From the NCBI GenBank assembly GCA_016930735.1, contig JAFGGF010000051.1:1-30619 (forward strand): a stretch of 30,619 bases of DNA, in the 5' to 3' direction. Numbering within the stretch: position 1 is the first letter of the stretch; each line of letters starts with the position of its first letter. This DNA is from Prolixibacteraceae bacterium. Its GTDB lineage: Bacteria > Bacteroidota > Bacteroidia > Bacteroidales > Prolixibacteraceae. The notes under the pieces were generated by a model. The model made no database searches. It worked only from the letters and a program-made list of their open reading frames with translations, and was not told the DNA's origin. A program made the position numbers and the translations under genes. Positions 7,659 to 16,267 of this stretch are shown here, one piece after another.

Positions 7659-7733
7659 AATCAGGCAAATATAAAATGCATTAAAACAGTTGTTTGTGCT
7701 TAGGTTTTTTAATATAGCAAAAGGTTTTTAACA

Positions 7734-7773
7734 TTAATAAAATACACCCCGGTATTTTATTAACATTTTTTTT
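7734..7773. terminator. Terminator after the saccharopine dehydrogenase-family gene
   Basis: TTAATAAAATAC (7734-7745) and GTATTTTATTAA (7752-7763) form a perfect 12-bp stem with loop ACCCCG, 70 bp after the stop of the leftward gene ending at 7834. A T8 tract (7766-7773) follows on the plus strand; the minus side has only a weak U-rich run. It probably works in the leftward direction for the gene, with possible bidirectional activity. Confidence 0.55.
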
Positions 7774-7833
7774 ACGTTAAACAGATTTTTTATTAAAGAT
7801 TTATTTGGTGAAATAGATATTTTTGAATACCAA

Positions 7834-8955
7834 TTATAATTTTGTGATTTTATAGTTGACATCTCTTTCAGCAAGATATCGGAGAATATATGTCAGGTTT
7901 CCTTTACTTTCACCAACAAATTCAGGTGGTAAAACGCCTTTTCTTGTCCATTTCCCTTCAAGAAGTAAATTTGCTACAGCTGTACATGTATATCCGGTAG
8001 TCCTTGCCATCGCGATTGTTTTGGTTTCATTGTCATAGCGGTCAAACAAATCATAGATAAAGCTTTTATTTACTCCGTTTTCTTTACCCTTAATGATAAT
8101 CCGCATAATTGTAAAATCTTCTTCTCCTTCCTGCAATTTCCATTTAGGGAATAAAAGTTTTGAAGTAACATCAACAGGCCTGATTTTATTTCCGTTTATT
8201 TCAATCTCTTCATATGAAAAGAATCCTGATTCACGCAATACTTTCAGATATTCGATGCACCCAGGGTATCTGAGTGTTTTTTCAATCATGTTAGGAATAT
8301 TCATTGTTTTAATTAGTGAACGCAATCCATCAGAATTCCAAGCTTCCAGGGTCCCAACCTGTTCAAATTCCATTAATTCAGGTTCGGATAAAGCATCTTT
8401 TACAACAATTTCATAATTCTGGACATACCTGGCTGGTCTTATGTATTCCTCAATAACATCGATAGGTGAAAAAACTGCCTTGTATTCATAAGGCCATTCC
8501 CTTTTAAAAGGCAATCCACCCACATAACATTCATAATTTTCAACTGCCATTTCTTTGTTGTGGTGCCCCAGGATAATATTTCCCATTCCCGGAGCAACAC
8601 CACAATCGACTATTGCTGTTACATTGTTCTTTTTTGCCAACCCGTCCAGCTTGAGGAAATCTTCAGGCATGAATGAAATATCCACGATGTTTTTGCCGGC
8701 TTTAATAACTGCTTCCAAGGTTTTATATCCCATGAAGCCAGGGACAGCTCCGATAACAAGGTCGTAATCCGAAACAAGGTCTTTAATGTTGCCTTGTTCC
8801 GCTAAATTTGTACAAACTGTATGAATATTGTGCAACCGTTCCAGTTTTTCTAAAGCAACTATATCAATGTCGGCACTTGTAACATCAAAATTTTTTTTAA
8901 GGTCGATGGCCATAACACTTCCCACCAATCCGGCACCTAAAACTAATATTTTCAT
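7834..8955 (-). CDS. Saccharopine dehydrogenase-family NAD(P)-dependent oxidoreductase
   Basis: A 373-residue cytoplasmic enzyme with an N-terminal Rossmann fold (MKILVLGAGLVGSVMA, dinucleotide loop residues 7-13) and an acidic strand-2 end (SADID, about 32-36), which favours NAD over NADP. The segment VDCGVAPGMGNIILGH is typical of the saccharopine dehydrogenase / lysine 6-dehydrogenase family, whose members act on lysine-derived imino or amino acids. The length fits L-lysine dehydrogenase and short saccharopine reductases. No other lysine catabolic gene is nearby, so the substrate is open. The start ATG at 8953-8955 is fixed by the Rossmann motif beginning two residues later. Apparently monocistronic, with a stem-loop 70 bp past the stop. 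Confidence 0.85.
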   Translation of the reverse strand: MKILVLGAGLVGSVMAIDLKKNFDVTSADIDIVALEKLERLHNIHTVCTNLAEQGNIKDLVSDYDLVIGAVPGFMGYKTLEAVIKAGKNIVDISFMPEDFLKLDGLAKKNNVTAIVDCGVAPGMGNIILGHHNKEMAVENYECYVGGLPFKREWPYEYKAVFSPIDVIEEYIRPARYVQNYEIVVKDALSEPELMEFEQVGTLEAWNSDGLRSLIKTMNIPNMIEKTLRYPGCIEYLKVLRESGFFSYEEIEINGNKIRPVDVTSKLLFPKWKLQEGEEDFTIMRIIIKGKENGVNKSFIYDLFDRYDNETKTIAMARTTGYTCTAVANLLLEGKWTRKGVLPPEFVGESKGNLTYILRYLAERDVNYKITKL

Positions 8956-9001
8956 GCTGAATGAATTAAATTTCTCTAAAATTAGCTTTCTTTAACTTGA
9001 A

Positions 9002-9175
9002 ATGAAAATTCCTGAAATTGTATATTTTAAAAATTTATGCTGTTTCTTAACTAAAACTTCGGAAATTGTAAAACATACAAATTTTGAAAATGCCTGGTCT
9101 GAATTCAGGAAAGAAGAGGAAAATACACCGTTCAATTTATATAAAGATTATAAACCTTTAAAGCTGGATGACTAA
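9002..9175 (+). CDS. Possible 57-residue protein, function unknown
   Basis: An ATG-initiated frame of 58 codons including stop, divergent from the dehydrogenase gene (46 bp away) and convergent with the methyltransferase gene. The product is soluble, with aromatic and charged residues in protein-like proportion (for example NFENAWSEFRKEEENTPFNLYKDY). The gap 8956-9251 holds nothing else. It may be a real small gene or a remnant of a longer one; I recognise no family. Confidence 0.35.
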   Translation: MKIPEIVYFKNLCCFLTKTSEIVKHTNFENAWSEFRKEEENTPFNLYKDYKPLKLDD

Positions 9176-9251
9176 AGCAAAGAATCATAATTACCTGCAG
9201 TATAAGCTCTGTATATTGGATAAAATGTAAGGCAATTAAAAAGGGACAGAA

Positions 9252-9905
9252 TTATTTTATTTTATAGCTGATCGACATACCAGTGTCTCCCGATACTTCA
9301 AGCCGTGTTTTAAAATCCGATTGTTTTTGTATATAATCGATGAATTTTTTTGTTTCAACCCGGTAAGTATTTCCTTTAATATTGTGTGCAACAAAACATC
9401 CGTTGAGTGCAAGTTTTTTCCTTATTTCCTTGAAATAGTTTTTGTACCAGTCTTTATCTGCATCACAGAAAACGAAATCGATAGGGCCATCCAGTTTTGG
9501 GACTAAACTATGAGCATCTCCCAACCTGGATTCAATATAGTCTTCTAATCCGGCTTCCTTAAAATTTTCCTGGGCTTTCCTGTACCGGGTTTCATTTAAT
9601 TCAATTGTAATAAGTTTTCCACCGGTTTTGCTTAAAGCCCATGCAATCCAGATTGCCGAATGCCCGGTTGAAGTCCCTATTTCGATAGCATTTTTATAAT
9701 TATTCTGAATTATAATATCATAAAGGATTTGCCCGTCTTTTGTTGGGATATTCATATCATGCCAGCGGTATTTATGATTTTCAAGAAATCTTTCAACTTT
9801 TCTGTCTAATTCAGTTTTTTCCTGAGCTGATGAATCCAACGGTACAAAAACCATTATATGAAACATCAGGAACAACCCAAATATGTATTTTAATTGTGAT
9901 TTCAT
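9252..9905 (-). CDS. Exported class I SAM-dependent O-methyltransferase
   Basis: A Rossmann-fold methyltransferase of the catechol/caffeoyl-CoA O-methyltransferase-like group. Seen: motif I AIEIGTSTGHSAIW, the acidic ribose-binding residue in KLITIELNE, GDAHSLVPKLDGPIDFVFCDADKDWY with the metal-binding Asp pair, and a C-terminal KFIDYIQ helix. The protein starts with what looks like a cleavable signal peptide (MKSQLKYIFGLFLMF, cleavage near SSAQ-E). I chose the ATG at 9903-9905 because it gives a standard signal peptide; an in-frame ATG 33 bp upstream would add 11 residues ahead of it. Export is odd because SAM is made in the cytoplasm. Substrate unknown. Monocistronic, with A/T-rich flanks. 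Confidence 0.8.
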   Translation of the reverse strand: MKSQLKYIFGLFLMFHIMVFVPLDSSAQEKTELDRKVERFLENHKYRWHDMNIPTKDGQILYDIIIQNNYKNAIEIGTSTGHSAIWIAWALSKTGGKLITIELNETRYRKAQENFKEAGLEDYIESRLGDAHSLVPKLDGPIDFVFCDADKDWYKNYFKEIRKKLALNGCFVAHNIKGNTYRVETKKFIDYIQKQSDFKTRLEVSGDTGMSISYKIK

Positions 9906-10280
9906 TGTTATAACACTTATTATGTCTGATTGTAACAATTAAAATTACAAATTCTTTTATTTTAATTAAAATCGAAACACATCAAATATACTCATTGATT
10001 GGTGGGTTATTAACAATAATCTTTCCAAAACAATTTCTTAACTGTTGATTAAAAGGAGTTGTATTATTTGCCTTATTGTTCATAAAATCATACACTTGTA
10101 CAATAAAATTGATAATTTTTAAGAAACACAGAACCAAAAAATAAAGACGCATCAATTTGTTTGTGAATGGATCAGTTTAAGACCCGAAGTCCTGCCAGGT
10201 TAATTCAAGGCAGGATTTTTTGTTTTTACATGTGATTTTAGTAGAATATTTTTATATTTTGTAGTAAATCTTTATCAACC
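9906..10280. other. Intergenic region between the methyltransferase and the PUL
   Basis: A 375-bp A/T-rich gap between the leftward methyltransferase gene and the rightward PUL. The only structure I can support is the rightward terminator at 10190-10227. The 8-bp palindrome TTGTACAA near 10098 is too short to call a site. Confidence 0.6.
10190..10227 (+). terminator. Orphan rightward terminator upstream of the PUL
   Basis: TCCTGCC (10190-10196) and GGCAGGA (10209-10215) form a 7-bp G/C-rich stem with a 12-nt loop, followed directly by T6 and a second T-rich run. No rightward gene precedes it, so it may end a small RNA from the 9.95-10.2 kb gap or act as a leader terminator of the following genes. 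Confidence 0.6.
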
Positions 10281-10520
10281 ATGAAATTTAAACTGATCCT
10301 CCTTATTTTTTTGAGTATTATTTTGTTCGATTGCTCTGACAATTTTCAAAAACCAACCTGGACTCATTTTTATATAGATACTGAATTGCCTGATAAAGAA
10401 TGGAGAAATGGTGGCTCAGGTGTCGCCGATTTTGACGGTGACGGAAATCCGGAAATCGTATCCAAAAAATGGATTCAGACGGATATTCCAATTATTTCGG
10501 CTTTTAGAGGAACGAATTAA
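10281..10520 (+). pseudogene. Truncated FG-GAP/VCBS-type lipoprotein (N-terminal remnant)
   Basis: A 79-residue frame with a lipoprotein signal (MKFKLILLIFLSIILFDC, Cys18) followed by one FG-GAP/VCBS-like calcium-binding motif, GSGVADFDGDGNPEIVSKKW (about 47-66). The family normally has several such repeats forming a beta-propeller over several hundred residues. Here the frame leaves the pattern after one repeat and stops. The next gene begins 14 bp after the stop, and that gene's frame also opens inside this one, consistent with a deletion that joined a decayed gene to its neighbour. A functional short lipoprotein cannot be excluded. Confidence 0.5.
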
Positions 10521-10533
10521 TCCATTGATATTA

Positions 10534-12678
10534 ATGATACATATTATTAAAAACAATAAATTCATATTAATCAGTGCTTTTTTTGCATTTTTTTTAATAG
10601 GCTGCGGAAATTCAATTAATCGCAAAAAACTTGTTAAAAGACATATTGTCGAAGTTAATAAAATTGATAGCTTGTCATCGCTAAGCGTAGGAAACGGCCG
10701 TTTTGCCTTTACAGTTGATTTTACCGGATTACAATCTTTTCCGGCACTTTTTGAACAAGGTATTCCTTTGGGTACTCAATCAGAGTGGGGCTGGCACTCA
10801 TTCCCAGATACTGCTGATTATTCTTATGATGAAACGCTTGAATATTTTGAATTTTATGGAAGGAAGGTTCCGTATGCAGTTCAGAAACAATTTCCCGAAC
10901 GAAACAGGAATGCAGTTAATTATTTCCGTCAGAATCCACATAGGTTACACCTTGGAGTTGTAGGAATGGATTTTTTCCATTCTGATGGTTCACCGGTTAA
11001 AGCAGAGGAAATAACTTCTGTCAGTCAAACACTTGATCCATGGACAGGCGAAATTCACAGCACATTTAAAATAGATGGTGTGCCGGTTGAGGTAACAACT
11101 TTTTCTCATCAGGAATTGGATTTGATTTCTTCTCTAATCAAATCTCAGCTGATTAAGGATGGCCGGCTAAAAGTTAAATTGCATTTTCCATATCCAACCG
11201 GTGGGCATTCCGATTCAGGTTGTAACTGGGCTGAACCATATAATCATAGCTCAGAATTGAAAACAGGTTCCAATTCTGTAATTATCAGTCGTCAAATCGA
11301 TAATTCCACATATAATGTGAACCTTTGCTGGGATAACCAGGCTAAAATTTATGAAAAGGAGAAACATTATTATTACCTGGAACCTGAAAAAGGGCAATCA
11401 CAATTTTCATTCAGTTGCGGTTTTTCACCTGATAAAACCAATACTGATATACCGTCGTTTAAGGAAACCGCAGAAAACAGCAAAACAGAATGGAAAAAAT
11501 TCTGGCTAAGCGGGGGTGCTGTCGATTTTTCAGGAAGTACTGATTCGCGCGCTTTGGAATTGGAGAGAAGAGTTGTTCTTTCGCAATACCTTACAAAAGT
11601 TAATTGTGCAGGAAATTACCCACCTCAGGAAACAGGGCTGACTTATAACAGTTGGTATGGAAAATTTCATCTCGAAATGTTTTGGTGGCACGGAGTTCAT
11701 TTTACCCTATGGAACAGGACTGATTTGCTTAAAAAAAGTTTGAATTATTATATTGATATTGCAGAAAAAGCACAGGAAAGAGCTGAACGTCAGGGATTCG
11801 AAGGCTTGCGCTGGCCTAAAATGACAAGTCCTTCAGGTGTAGACAGCCCTTCGAGTGTAGGATCATTTTTGATCTGGCAACAACCCCATATTATTTATAT
11901 GGCTGAACAATGCTATCGGATTGGTCAGGATGAAGAACTGTTGCGGAAATATTCCGATATTGTTTTTGAAACAGCTGATTTTATGGCATCCTATACTCAT
12001 TACGATTCTTTAAATGAGAGGTATATATTGGGTCCATTACTGATTCCGGCACAGGAACGATTACCGTTTGCGACTACAATAAATCCTCCTCTTGAACTAA
12101 CTTATTGGTACATGGGATTAAAAACTGCACAGGAATGGCGTGAAAGTTTAAATATGGAACGTAAACCTGAGTGGGATTCAGTTTTAAAAGGTCTTCCTCT
12201 TTTGGCTCAAAAAGATGGTTTATATCTGGCTGCAGAAAGTGCTCCTGATTCCTATAAAAATGAACGATATATGAGCGATCATCCCTCCGTTCTTGGAGCA
12301 TATGGAATGATGCCTCTTACTCCTTTGGTTGACCCTGAAATAATGAGGCAAACATTTAATTTTATTTGGGAAAACTGGCATTGGGAAGATACCTGGGGCT
12401 GGGACTTTCCTATGGTTGCGATGACAGCTACCAGGTTAGGAATGCCTGAAAAAGCAGTTGATGCCCTGTTTATGGATATAGAAACAAATACTTATCTTCC
12501 CAATGGGCATAACTATCAGGATGAAAGGCTCAGGTTATACCTTCCCGGAAACGGAGCTTTGTTATCAGCAGTTGCCATGATGTGTGCGGGTTATGAAGGT
12601 TGTGAAACTGAATTGCCGGGTTTCCCGAAAGATGGAACATGGAATGTGAAATGGGAAGGTCTGAATCCATTACAATAA
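10534..12678 (+). CDS. Six-hairpin (alpha/alpha)6 glycoside hydrolase-like lipoprotein (GH65/GH95-like)
   Basis: About 714 residues from the chosen start, the ATG at 10534. It gives a clean lipoprotein signal (MIHIIKNNKFILISAFFAFF then LIGC, Cys24), so the protein is expected to be membrane anchored. The frame is open upstream to an ATG at 10408, but those extra 42 residues overlap the truncated gene and lack a signal. An N-terminal beta-sandwich-like region opens with SVGNGRFAFTVDFTGLQSFP. A helical catalytic-type region follows, with NSWYGKFHLEMFWWHGVHF, GLRWPKMTSPSGVDSPSS, WQQPHIIYMAEQCYR and WHWEDTWGWDFPMVAMTATRLG, as in six-hairpin glycosidases near GH65/GH95. General acid and specificity are not assigned. 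Followed after 38 bp by the GH31 gene, almost certainly co-transcribed. Confidence 0.7.
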   Translation: MIHIIKNNKFILISAFFAFFLIGCGNSINRKKLVKRHIVEVNKIDSLSSLSVGNGRFAFTVDFTGLQSFPALFEQGIPLGTQSEWGWHSFPDTADYSYDETLEYFEFYGRKVPYAVQKQFPERNRNAVNYFRQNPHRLHLGVVGMDFFHSDGSPVKAEEITSVSQTLDPWTGEIHSTFKIDGVPVEVTTFSHQELDLISSLIKSQLIKDGRLKVKLHFPYPTGGHSDSGCNWAEPYNHSSELKTGSNSVIISRQIDNSTYNVNLCWDNQAKIYEKEKHYYYLEPEKGQSQFSFSCGFSPDKTNTDIPSFKETAENSKTEWKKFWLSGGAVDFSGSTDSRALELERRVVLSQYLTKVNCAGNYPPQETGLTYNSWYGKFHLEMFWWHGVHFTLWNRTDLLKKSLNYYIDIAEKAQERAERQGFEGLRWPKMTSPSGVDSPSSVGSFLIWQQPHIIYMAEQCYRIGQDEELLRKYSDIVFETADFMASYTHYDSLNERYILGPLLIPAQERLPFATTINPPLELTYWYMGLKTAQEWRESLNMERKPEWDSVLKGLPLLAQKDGLYLAAESAPDSYKNERYMSDHPSVLGAYGMMPLTPLVDPEIMRQTFNFIWENWHWEDTWGWDFPMVAMTATRLGMPEKAVDALFMDIETNTYLPNGHNYQDERLRLYLPGNGALLSAVAMMCAGYEGCETELPGFPKDGTWNVKWEGLNPLQ

Positions 12679-12716
12679 AGAGGTAAAATATTATAAACAA
12701 AATAAATTGAGTTAAA

Positions 12717-14831
12717 ATGAGATCAAAAAAATATTTAAACGTCATGTACAGAATTCCGATAGTAATAATCATGGTTTTACTTTTCGGTATAATAAGCTGC
12801 ACATCAAAGTACCCGGCAACTGTTTTGAATTCAGGAGAAGATTCTTTTGCCATGTTAAGTTTTAACAATTCTTTTGGTGATGCAATTACTATTTCTGCAG
12901 GTTCCGAAGCTGGGGCTGTTGGTTATGAAATGGAAGGGGAAACAATCTGGCTAAAAGGACAACCGGAAATTGTTTCCGATTCCAAAACAAGCACAATATA
13001 TAAATGGGACAATAATGGGCAAAAGGTCATCATGCAGGTCGTAAACAAAGACAAGGATAAAGATATTACCTTAAAATTGGAATCTACAGAAGTCCAACCC
13101 TCACAGTGGTTTTTGAATGTAAAGGCTACTGAAGATGAATATTTTACGGGTGTTTTTGAGCGCGTAGTTGATGGAGGGCAACAGGAATCGTGGAAAGAAG
13201 GTATTACTAGCGCTTTGAACCTCAGAGGTGAAAGGGTTGAAGTGATATTAAAGCCAACTGTTTCAGCTTATTGCCCTTTTTATATATCCTCAGGCAACTA
13301 TGGTTTTTTTGTGCATGGAACCTGGCCCGGAGTAATCGATTTTTGTAAAGAAAACCCTGAAGTGGTTCAAATTTCTTTCGAAGGACCGGAATTTAATTTT
13401 TCACTGATGACTGACGAAGGTCCCGCTGGAATAGTTAAAAGGCATTCACTTGAAGTTGGCCCGTCTTTTAATCCACCCGATTGGGCTTTTGGCCCCTGGC
13501 GCTGGCGTGACGACCATTTCAATAAAGAAACTTATTTTGATGACTCAAAAGTAAATGCTCTATATAACTCTGATATTGTTGAGGATGTGTTAATGATGCG
13601 TGCATATGATATACCCTGCACAGCATATTGGATTGACAGGCCATGGGCACTGGGATCCAGGGGATATGATGATTTTGAAGTGGATCCTGAACGGCTCCCT
13701 CAGTTTGAAAAAATGATTTCCTGGCTAAATAAACAGGATATAGAGCTTATGTTATGGATTGCGCCATGGATAATGGGTGATATGACAAAAGAAGCTGTTG
13801 AAAAAGGCTATACTTTAAAAACCAGTACAAGAGGCCTGGATTTTAATCAGGTTTTAATGGATTTTTCGAATCCGGAGGCTTGTGAATGGTGGGGAAAATA
13901 TATTGCCAAAATAGCTAAAAAGGGAGTCAAAGGATTTAAACTTGACAGGGCCGATGGCGAAATTCTATGTGATTCTCTTCATTTAATAACTTCATCTGGA
14001 ATAAGTTATCGCGAAAACTTTAACGATTATACGCATCAGTATATTAAAGCAACATACGATGCTGTAAAACCGGTTCATGGAGACAATTTTATTTTGTTCC
14101 CAAGGGCAATATATACCGGAAGTTCACGCTATGGTGCCATGTGGGCAGGCGATACCGGAAATCCACCGGAAGGATTGCGTTCGGTTTTAATTGGTGCTCA
14201 AAGATGTGCCGTTATGGGTTACCCTTTCTGGACCTCTGACACAGGAGGGTATCCAAAAAATATTCAACGCGAAACAACAAAACGGTGGATTGGTTTTTCA
14301 TGCTTTTCACCGATTATGGAAGTCGGACCAACAAATAATTTGGGTTTTTGGGGTATGAATTATGAACCTTCGTTTGACCATGAACTGTTGGCAATATGGA
14401 GGTTTTATGCAAAACTTAGGATGAGTCTGAAAGGTTATGCTTCTGAAATGGGCGATATTGCATGTGAAACAGGTATGCCTGTCATTCGTCCGCTTTTCCT
14501 TGAATATCCGAAACAAAACCAAAGCTGGGAAAACTGGGAAACCTATAAATTTGGTAATGATTTACTGGTATCGGTTATTTGGCAGGAAGGAAAAACCAAC
14601 CAACAGGTATACCTGCCTGCCGGAGAAACATGGATAGATTTATGGAGTAATCAGGAATTTAAAGGCGGGCAATATATTGAAGTGGAAGCACAGCCTTATC
14701 AGATTCCGGTTTTCCTGAAAAAAGGAAGCAGCCTTGTTTTGCCCGACTTTAATAAACTATATCAGGAATCGGTAGAACTGACTTCAGTAAAATATCAGAT
14801 GAGAGACCTTGAGTTAAAGGAAGAATGGTAA
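12717..14831 (+). CDS. GH31-family alpha-glycosidase-like lipoprotein
   Basis: A 704-residue protein with a lipoprotein signal ending in GIISC (Cys28). An N-terminal beta-sandwich (about 40-255) precedes a (beta/alpha)8 barrel. The GH31 signature is present: DIPCTAYWIDRPW, LMLWIAPWIMGD, nucleophile Asp410 in VKGFKLDRADGE, and acid/base Asp479 in GAMWAGDTGNPPEGL. A C-terminal beta-domain carries YQIPVFLKKGSSLVLP. GH31 enzymes retain configuration and hydrolyse alpha-linked glucose, xylose, galactose or sulfoquinovose; the exact sugar cannot be told here. The DRADGE loop differs from the plain starch-type alpha-glucosidase motif (W-DMNE), so a substrate other than starch is likely. A strong terminator lies 77 bp past the stop, ending the two-gene glycosidase unit. 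Confidence 0.9.
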   Translation: MRSKKYLNVMYRIPIVIIMVLLFGIISCTSKYPATVLNSGEDSFAMLSFNNSFGDAITISAGSEAGAVGYEMEGETIWLKGQPEIVSDSKTSTIYKWDNNGQKVIMQVVNKDKDKDITLKLESTEVQPSQWFLNVKATEDEYFTGVFERVVDGGQQESWKEGITSALNLRGERVEVILKPTVSAYCPFYISSGNYGFFVHGTWPGVIDFCKENPEVVQISFEGPEFNFSLMTDEGPAGIVKRHSLEVGPSFNPPDWAFGPWRWRDDHFNKETYFDDSKVNALYNSDIVEDVLMMRAYDIPCTAYWIDRPWALGSRGYDDFEVDPERLPQFEKMISWLNKQDIELMLWIAPWIMGDMTKEAVEKGYTLKTSTRGLDFNQVLMDFSNPEACEWWGKYIAKIAKKGVKGFKLDRADGEILCDSLHLITSSGISYRENFNDYTHQYIKATYDAVKPVHGDNFILFPRAIYTGSSRYGAMWAGDTGNPPEGLRSVLIGAQRCAVMGYPFWTSDTGGYPKNIQRETTKRWIGFSCFSPIMEVGPTNNLGFWGMNYEPSFDHELLAIWRFYAKLRMSLKGYASEMGDIACETGMPVIRPLFLEYPKQNQSWENWETYKFGNDLLVSVIWQEGKTNQQVYLPAGETWIDLWSNQEFKGGQYIEVEAQPYQIPVFLKKGSSLVLPDFNKLYQESVELTSVKYQMRDLELKEEW

Positions 14832-14907
14832 AATACAATTTTTAAAAATTAGTATACGAATAATTATTATTCAATATTTTCAACCTTGATATTTAGTTAG
14901 CTAGATT

Positions 14908-14942
14908 AAAAGACTGGCTATTAAGTCAGGTCTTTTTTTTTA
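14908..14942 (+). terminator. Rho-independent terminator of the glycosidase pair
   Basis: AAAAGACTG (14908-14916) pairs with CAGGTCTTTT (14927-14936) with a single bulged G and a 10-nt loop, followed by a run of T through 14942. It sits between the convergent ends of the GH31 gene and the leftward CotH-like gene. Confidence 0.75.
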
Positions 14943-14951
14943 AAAGGAGTT

Positions 14952-16040
14952 TTAGAAATCGTCACGACATTCGTTTTTTAATGTGTAGATAAACTCTTCA
15001 GGATTATTAATTTGTGCAAAGAATTCATCAAGATATGACAGAGCCTTTTCTTTTTCTTTAGCTGACAGGTAGTCAAACGATTTTATCAAATCCAGGATTT
15101 CCTCCTTTTTATCAATAAACCGTTGTATGGTCTTTAAATAGATTTTATCATTACTCCTGCAGTATCCCAGATATTCCCTGTCCCAGACATTATCAAGGCT
15201 CGTCCACACCTGTGGGTATGAATAGGGAGCCCCGACAAATCCTGAAAAATCAAAATCATAGGGTACTGGTATGGCATATGGCGAATATACTTTTGTGGTT
15301 TTAATATATTTGAGGTTATGGCCACCTTCAATTCTCCAATCGGTATGCCCGATCATATATTCGAAAAGAGCAACCAGGTCGGCAAAATCGCTGTCAACTT
15401 TATCCTTGTAAATTGTTGAAGGATCAACCTCAGTTGTTTCAGTCCGTTCAGTAAGTATTTCCAGGGGTTCAACTATAAATCCGAATTGCCGGTAATTTGT
15501 TTTCTTTTTTCCGGTATCTATATATGAAATATCCAGTAGCCTAACTTTAAAACTGTAATCGGTAAAAAGGCTGTACATTTTATAAATCAGGTATTCTTTT
15601 AGCAGAAAAGCTTCGTATTTTTTATTGGTTGAACAATGGGTTACCAGCTTGATTTTCCCTGCCAGCCCTGTTTCATCAGGGGTATCGGATTCAAATTTTA
15701 TGCGTACGGGCGGGAAGAAACATTTGTCTTTCCTGAAATTTCCCCGTGGTTTCAACTCTATAACTTTGGTAACGGTTTTTTCTGAGGAGTAATGTATTTG
15801 AAGGATTGCATCCTGATATTTGTCTTTGTTTTTATTTTTTATAAATGACGTAATATCGAACCGTAATGTAATATTTAACAACTCATCCGATTCAAATACA
15901 TTTAAGTTATACAGAGTTTTAGAATCCGGCTCCTGAAAATTACCTTTTTCAATATTGGAAATCAAATCTTTTTCCTGAATCTGTGCTTTAGGTTGCACAG
16001 TAATTAAAATCATTATTACCAAACAGGCCAGTTTTTTCAT
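14952..16040 (-). CDS. Secreted CotH-kinase-like protein
   Basis: A 362-residue exported protein (signal peptide MKKLACLVIMILITVQPKAQ). Its layout resembles the CotH spore-coat kinase fold found in bacterial surface proteins: ELKPRGNFR (about 96-103), AFLLKEYLIYKMYSLFTDYSFKVRLLDISYID (about 144-175), FGFIVEPLEIL, then a catalytic-like segment YMIGHTDWRIEGGHNLKYI (228-246) and VPYDFDFSGF (259-268) comparable to the metal-binding DFD/DLD. CotH proteins phosphorylate protein substrates outside the cytosol in spore formers; the role in Bacteroidota is unknown. It is the only leftward gene within the otherwise rightward polysaccharide locus and probably has an independent job. The family call is by motif order only. 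Confidence 0.55.
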   Translation of the reverse strand: MKKLACLVIMILITVQPKAQIQEKDLISNIEKGNFQEPDSKTLYNLNVFESDELLNITLRFDITSFIKNKNKDKYQDAILQIHYSSEKTVTKVIELKPRGNFRKDKCFFPPVRIKFESDTPDETGLAGKIKLVTHCSTNKKYEAFLLKEYLIYKMYSLFTDYSFKVRLLDISYIDTGKKKTNYRQFGFIVEPLEILTERTETTEVDPSTIYKDKVDSDFADLVALFEYMIGHTDWRIEGGHNLKYIKTTKVYSPYAIPVPYDFDFSGFVGAPYSYPQVWTSLDNVWDREYLGYCRSNDKIYLKTIQRFIDKKEEILDLIKSFDYLSAKEKEKALSYLDEFFAQINNPEEFIYTLKNECRDDF

Positions 16041-16267
16041 GTTTCGAATTTGAAATGACTTCTGATATATATAAAAATAAATGATAATATCCTAAAAATG
16101 AAGCTTATTGATAATATTTTATATGTTGGATTGTTTCCAATGAATGAAAATTGATGTTTATTAGTACAATATCTTTTTAATTAATTATTGATATTTAATT
16201 TTGTATAAAGTTTTTTATTGACCTTTTTATATTTTTATGCGATGTAAATATGCTAAACTAAACCATT

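Noticed and set aside
8803..8815. TTTGTACAAA as a second copy of the 27-kb operator
   Set aside because: It lies inside a coding region and lacks the central CG step and full arms of the 18-bp palindrome.
10095..10105. CTTGTACAA as an operator half-site before the polysaccharide locus
   Set aside because: Only an 8-bp palindrome, expected by chance in this base composition, and not placed over a recognisable promoter.
10408..10533. N-terminal 42-residue extension of the glycosidase
   Set aside because: It overlaps the FG-GAP remnant in another frame and would bury the lipoprotein signal that begins at 10534.
12074..12301. Antisense frame inside the six-hairpin glycosidase
   Set aside because: Shadow of a well-supported gene with clear motifs on the plus strand.
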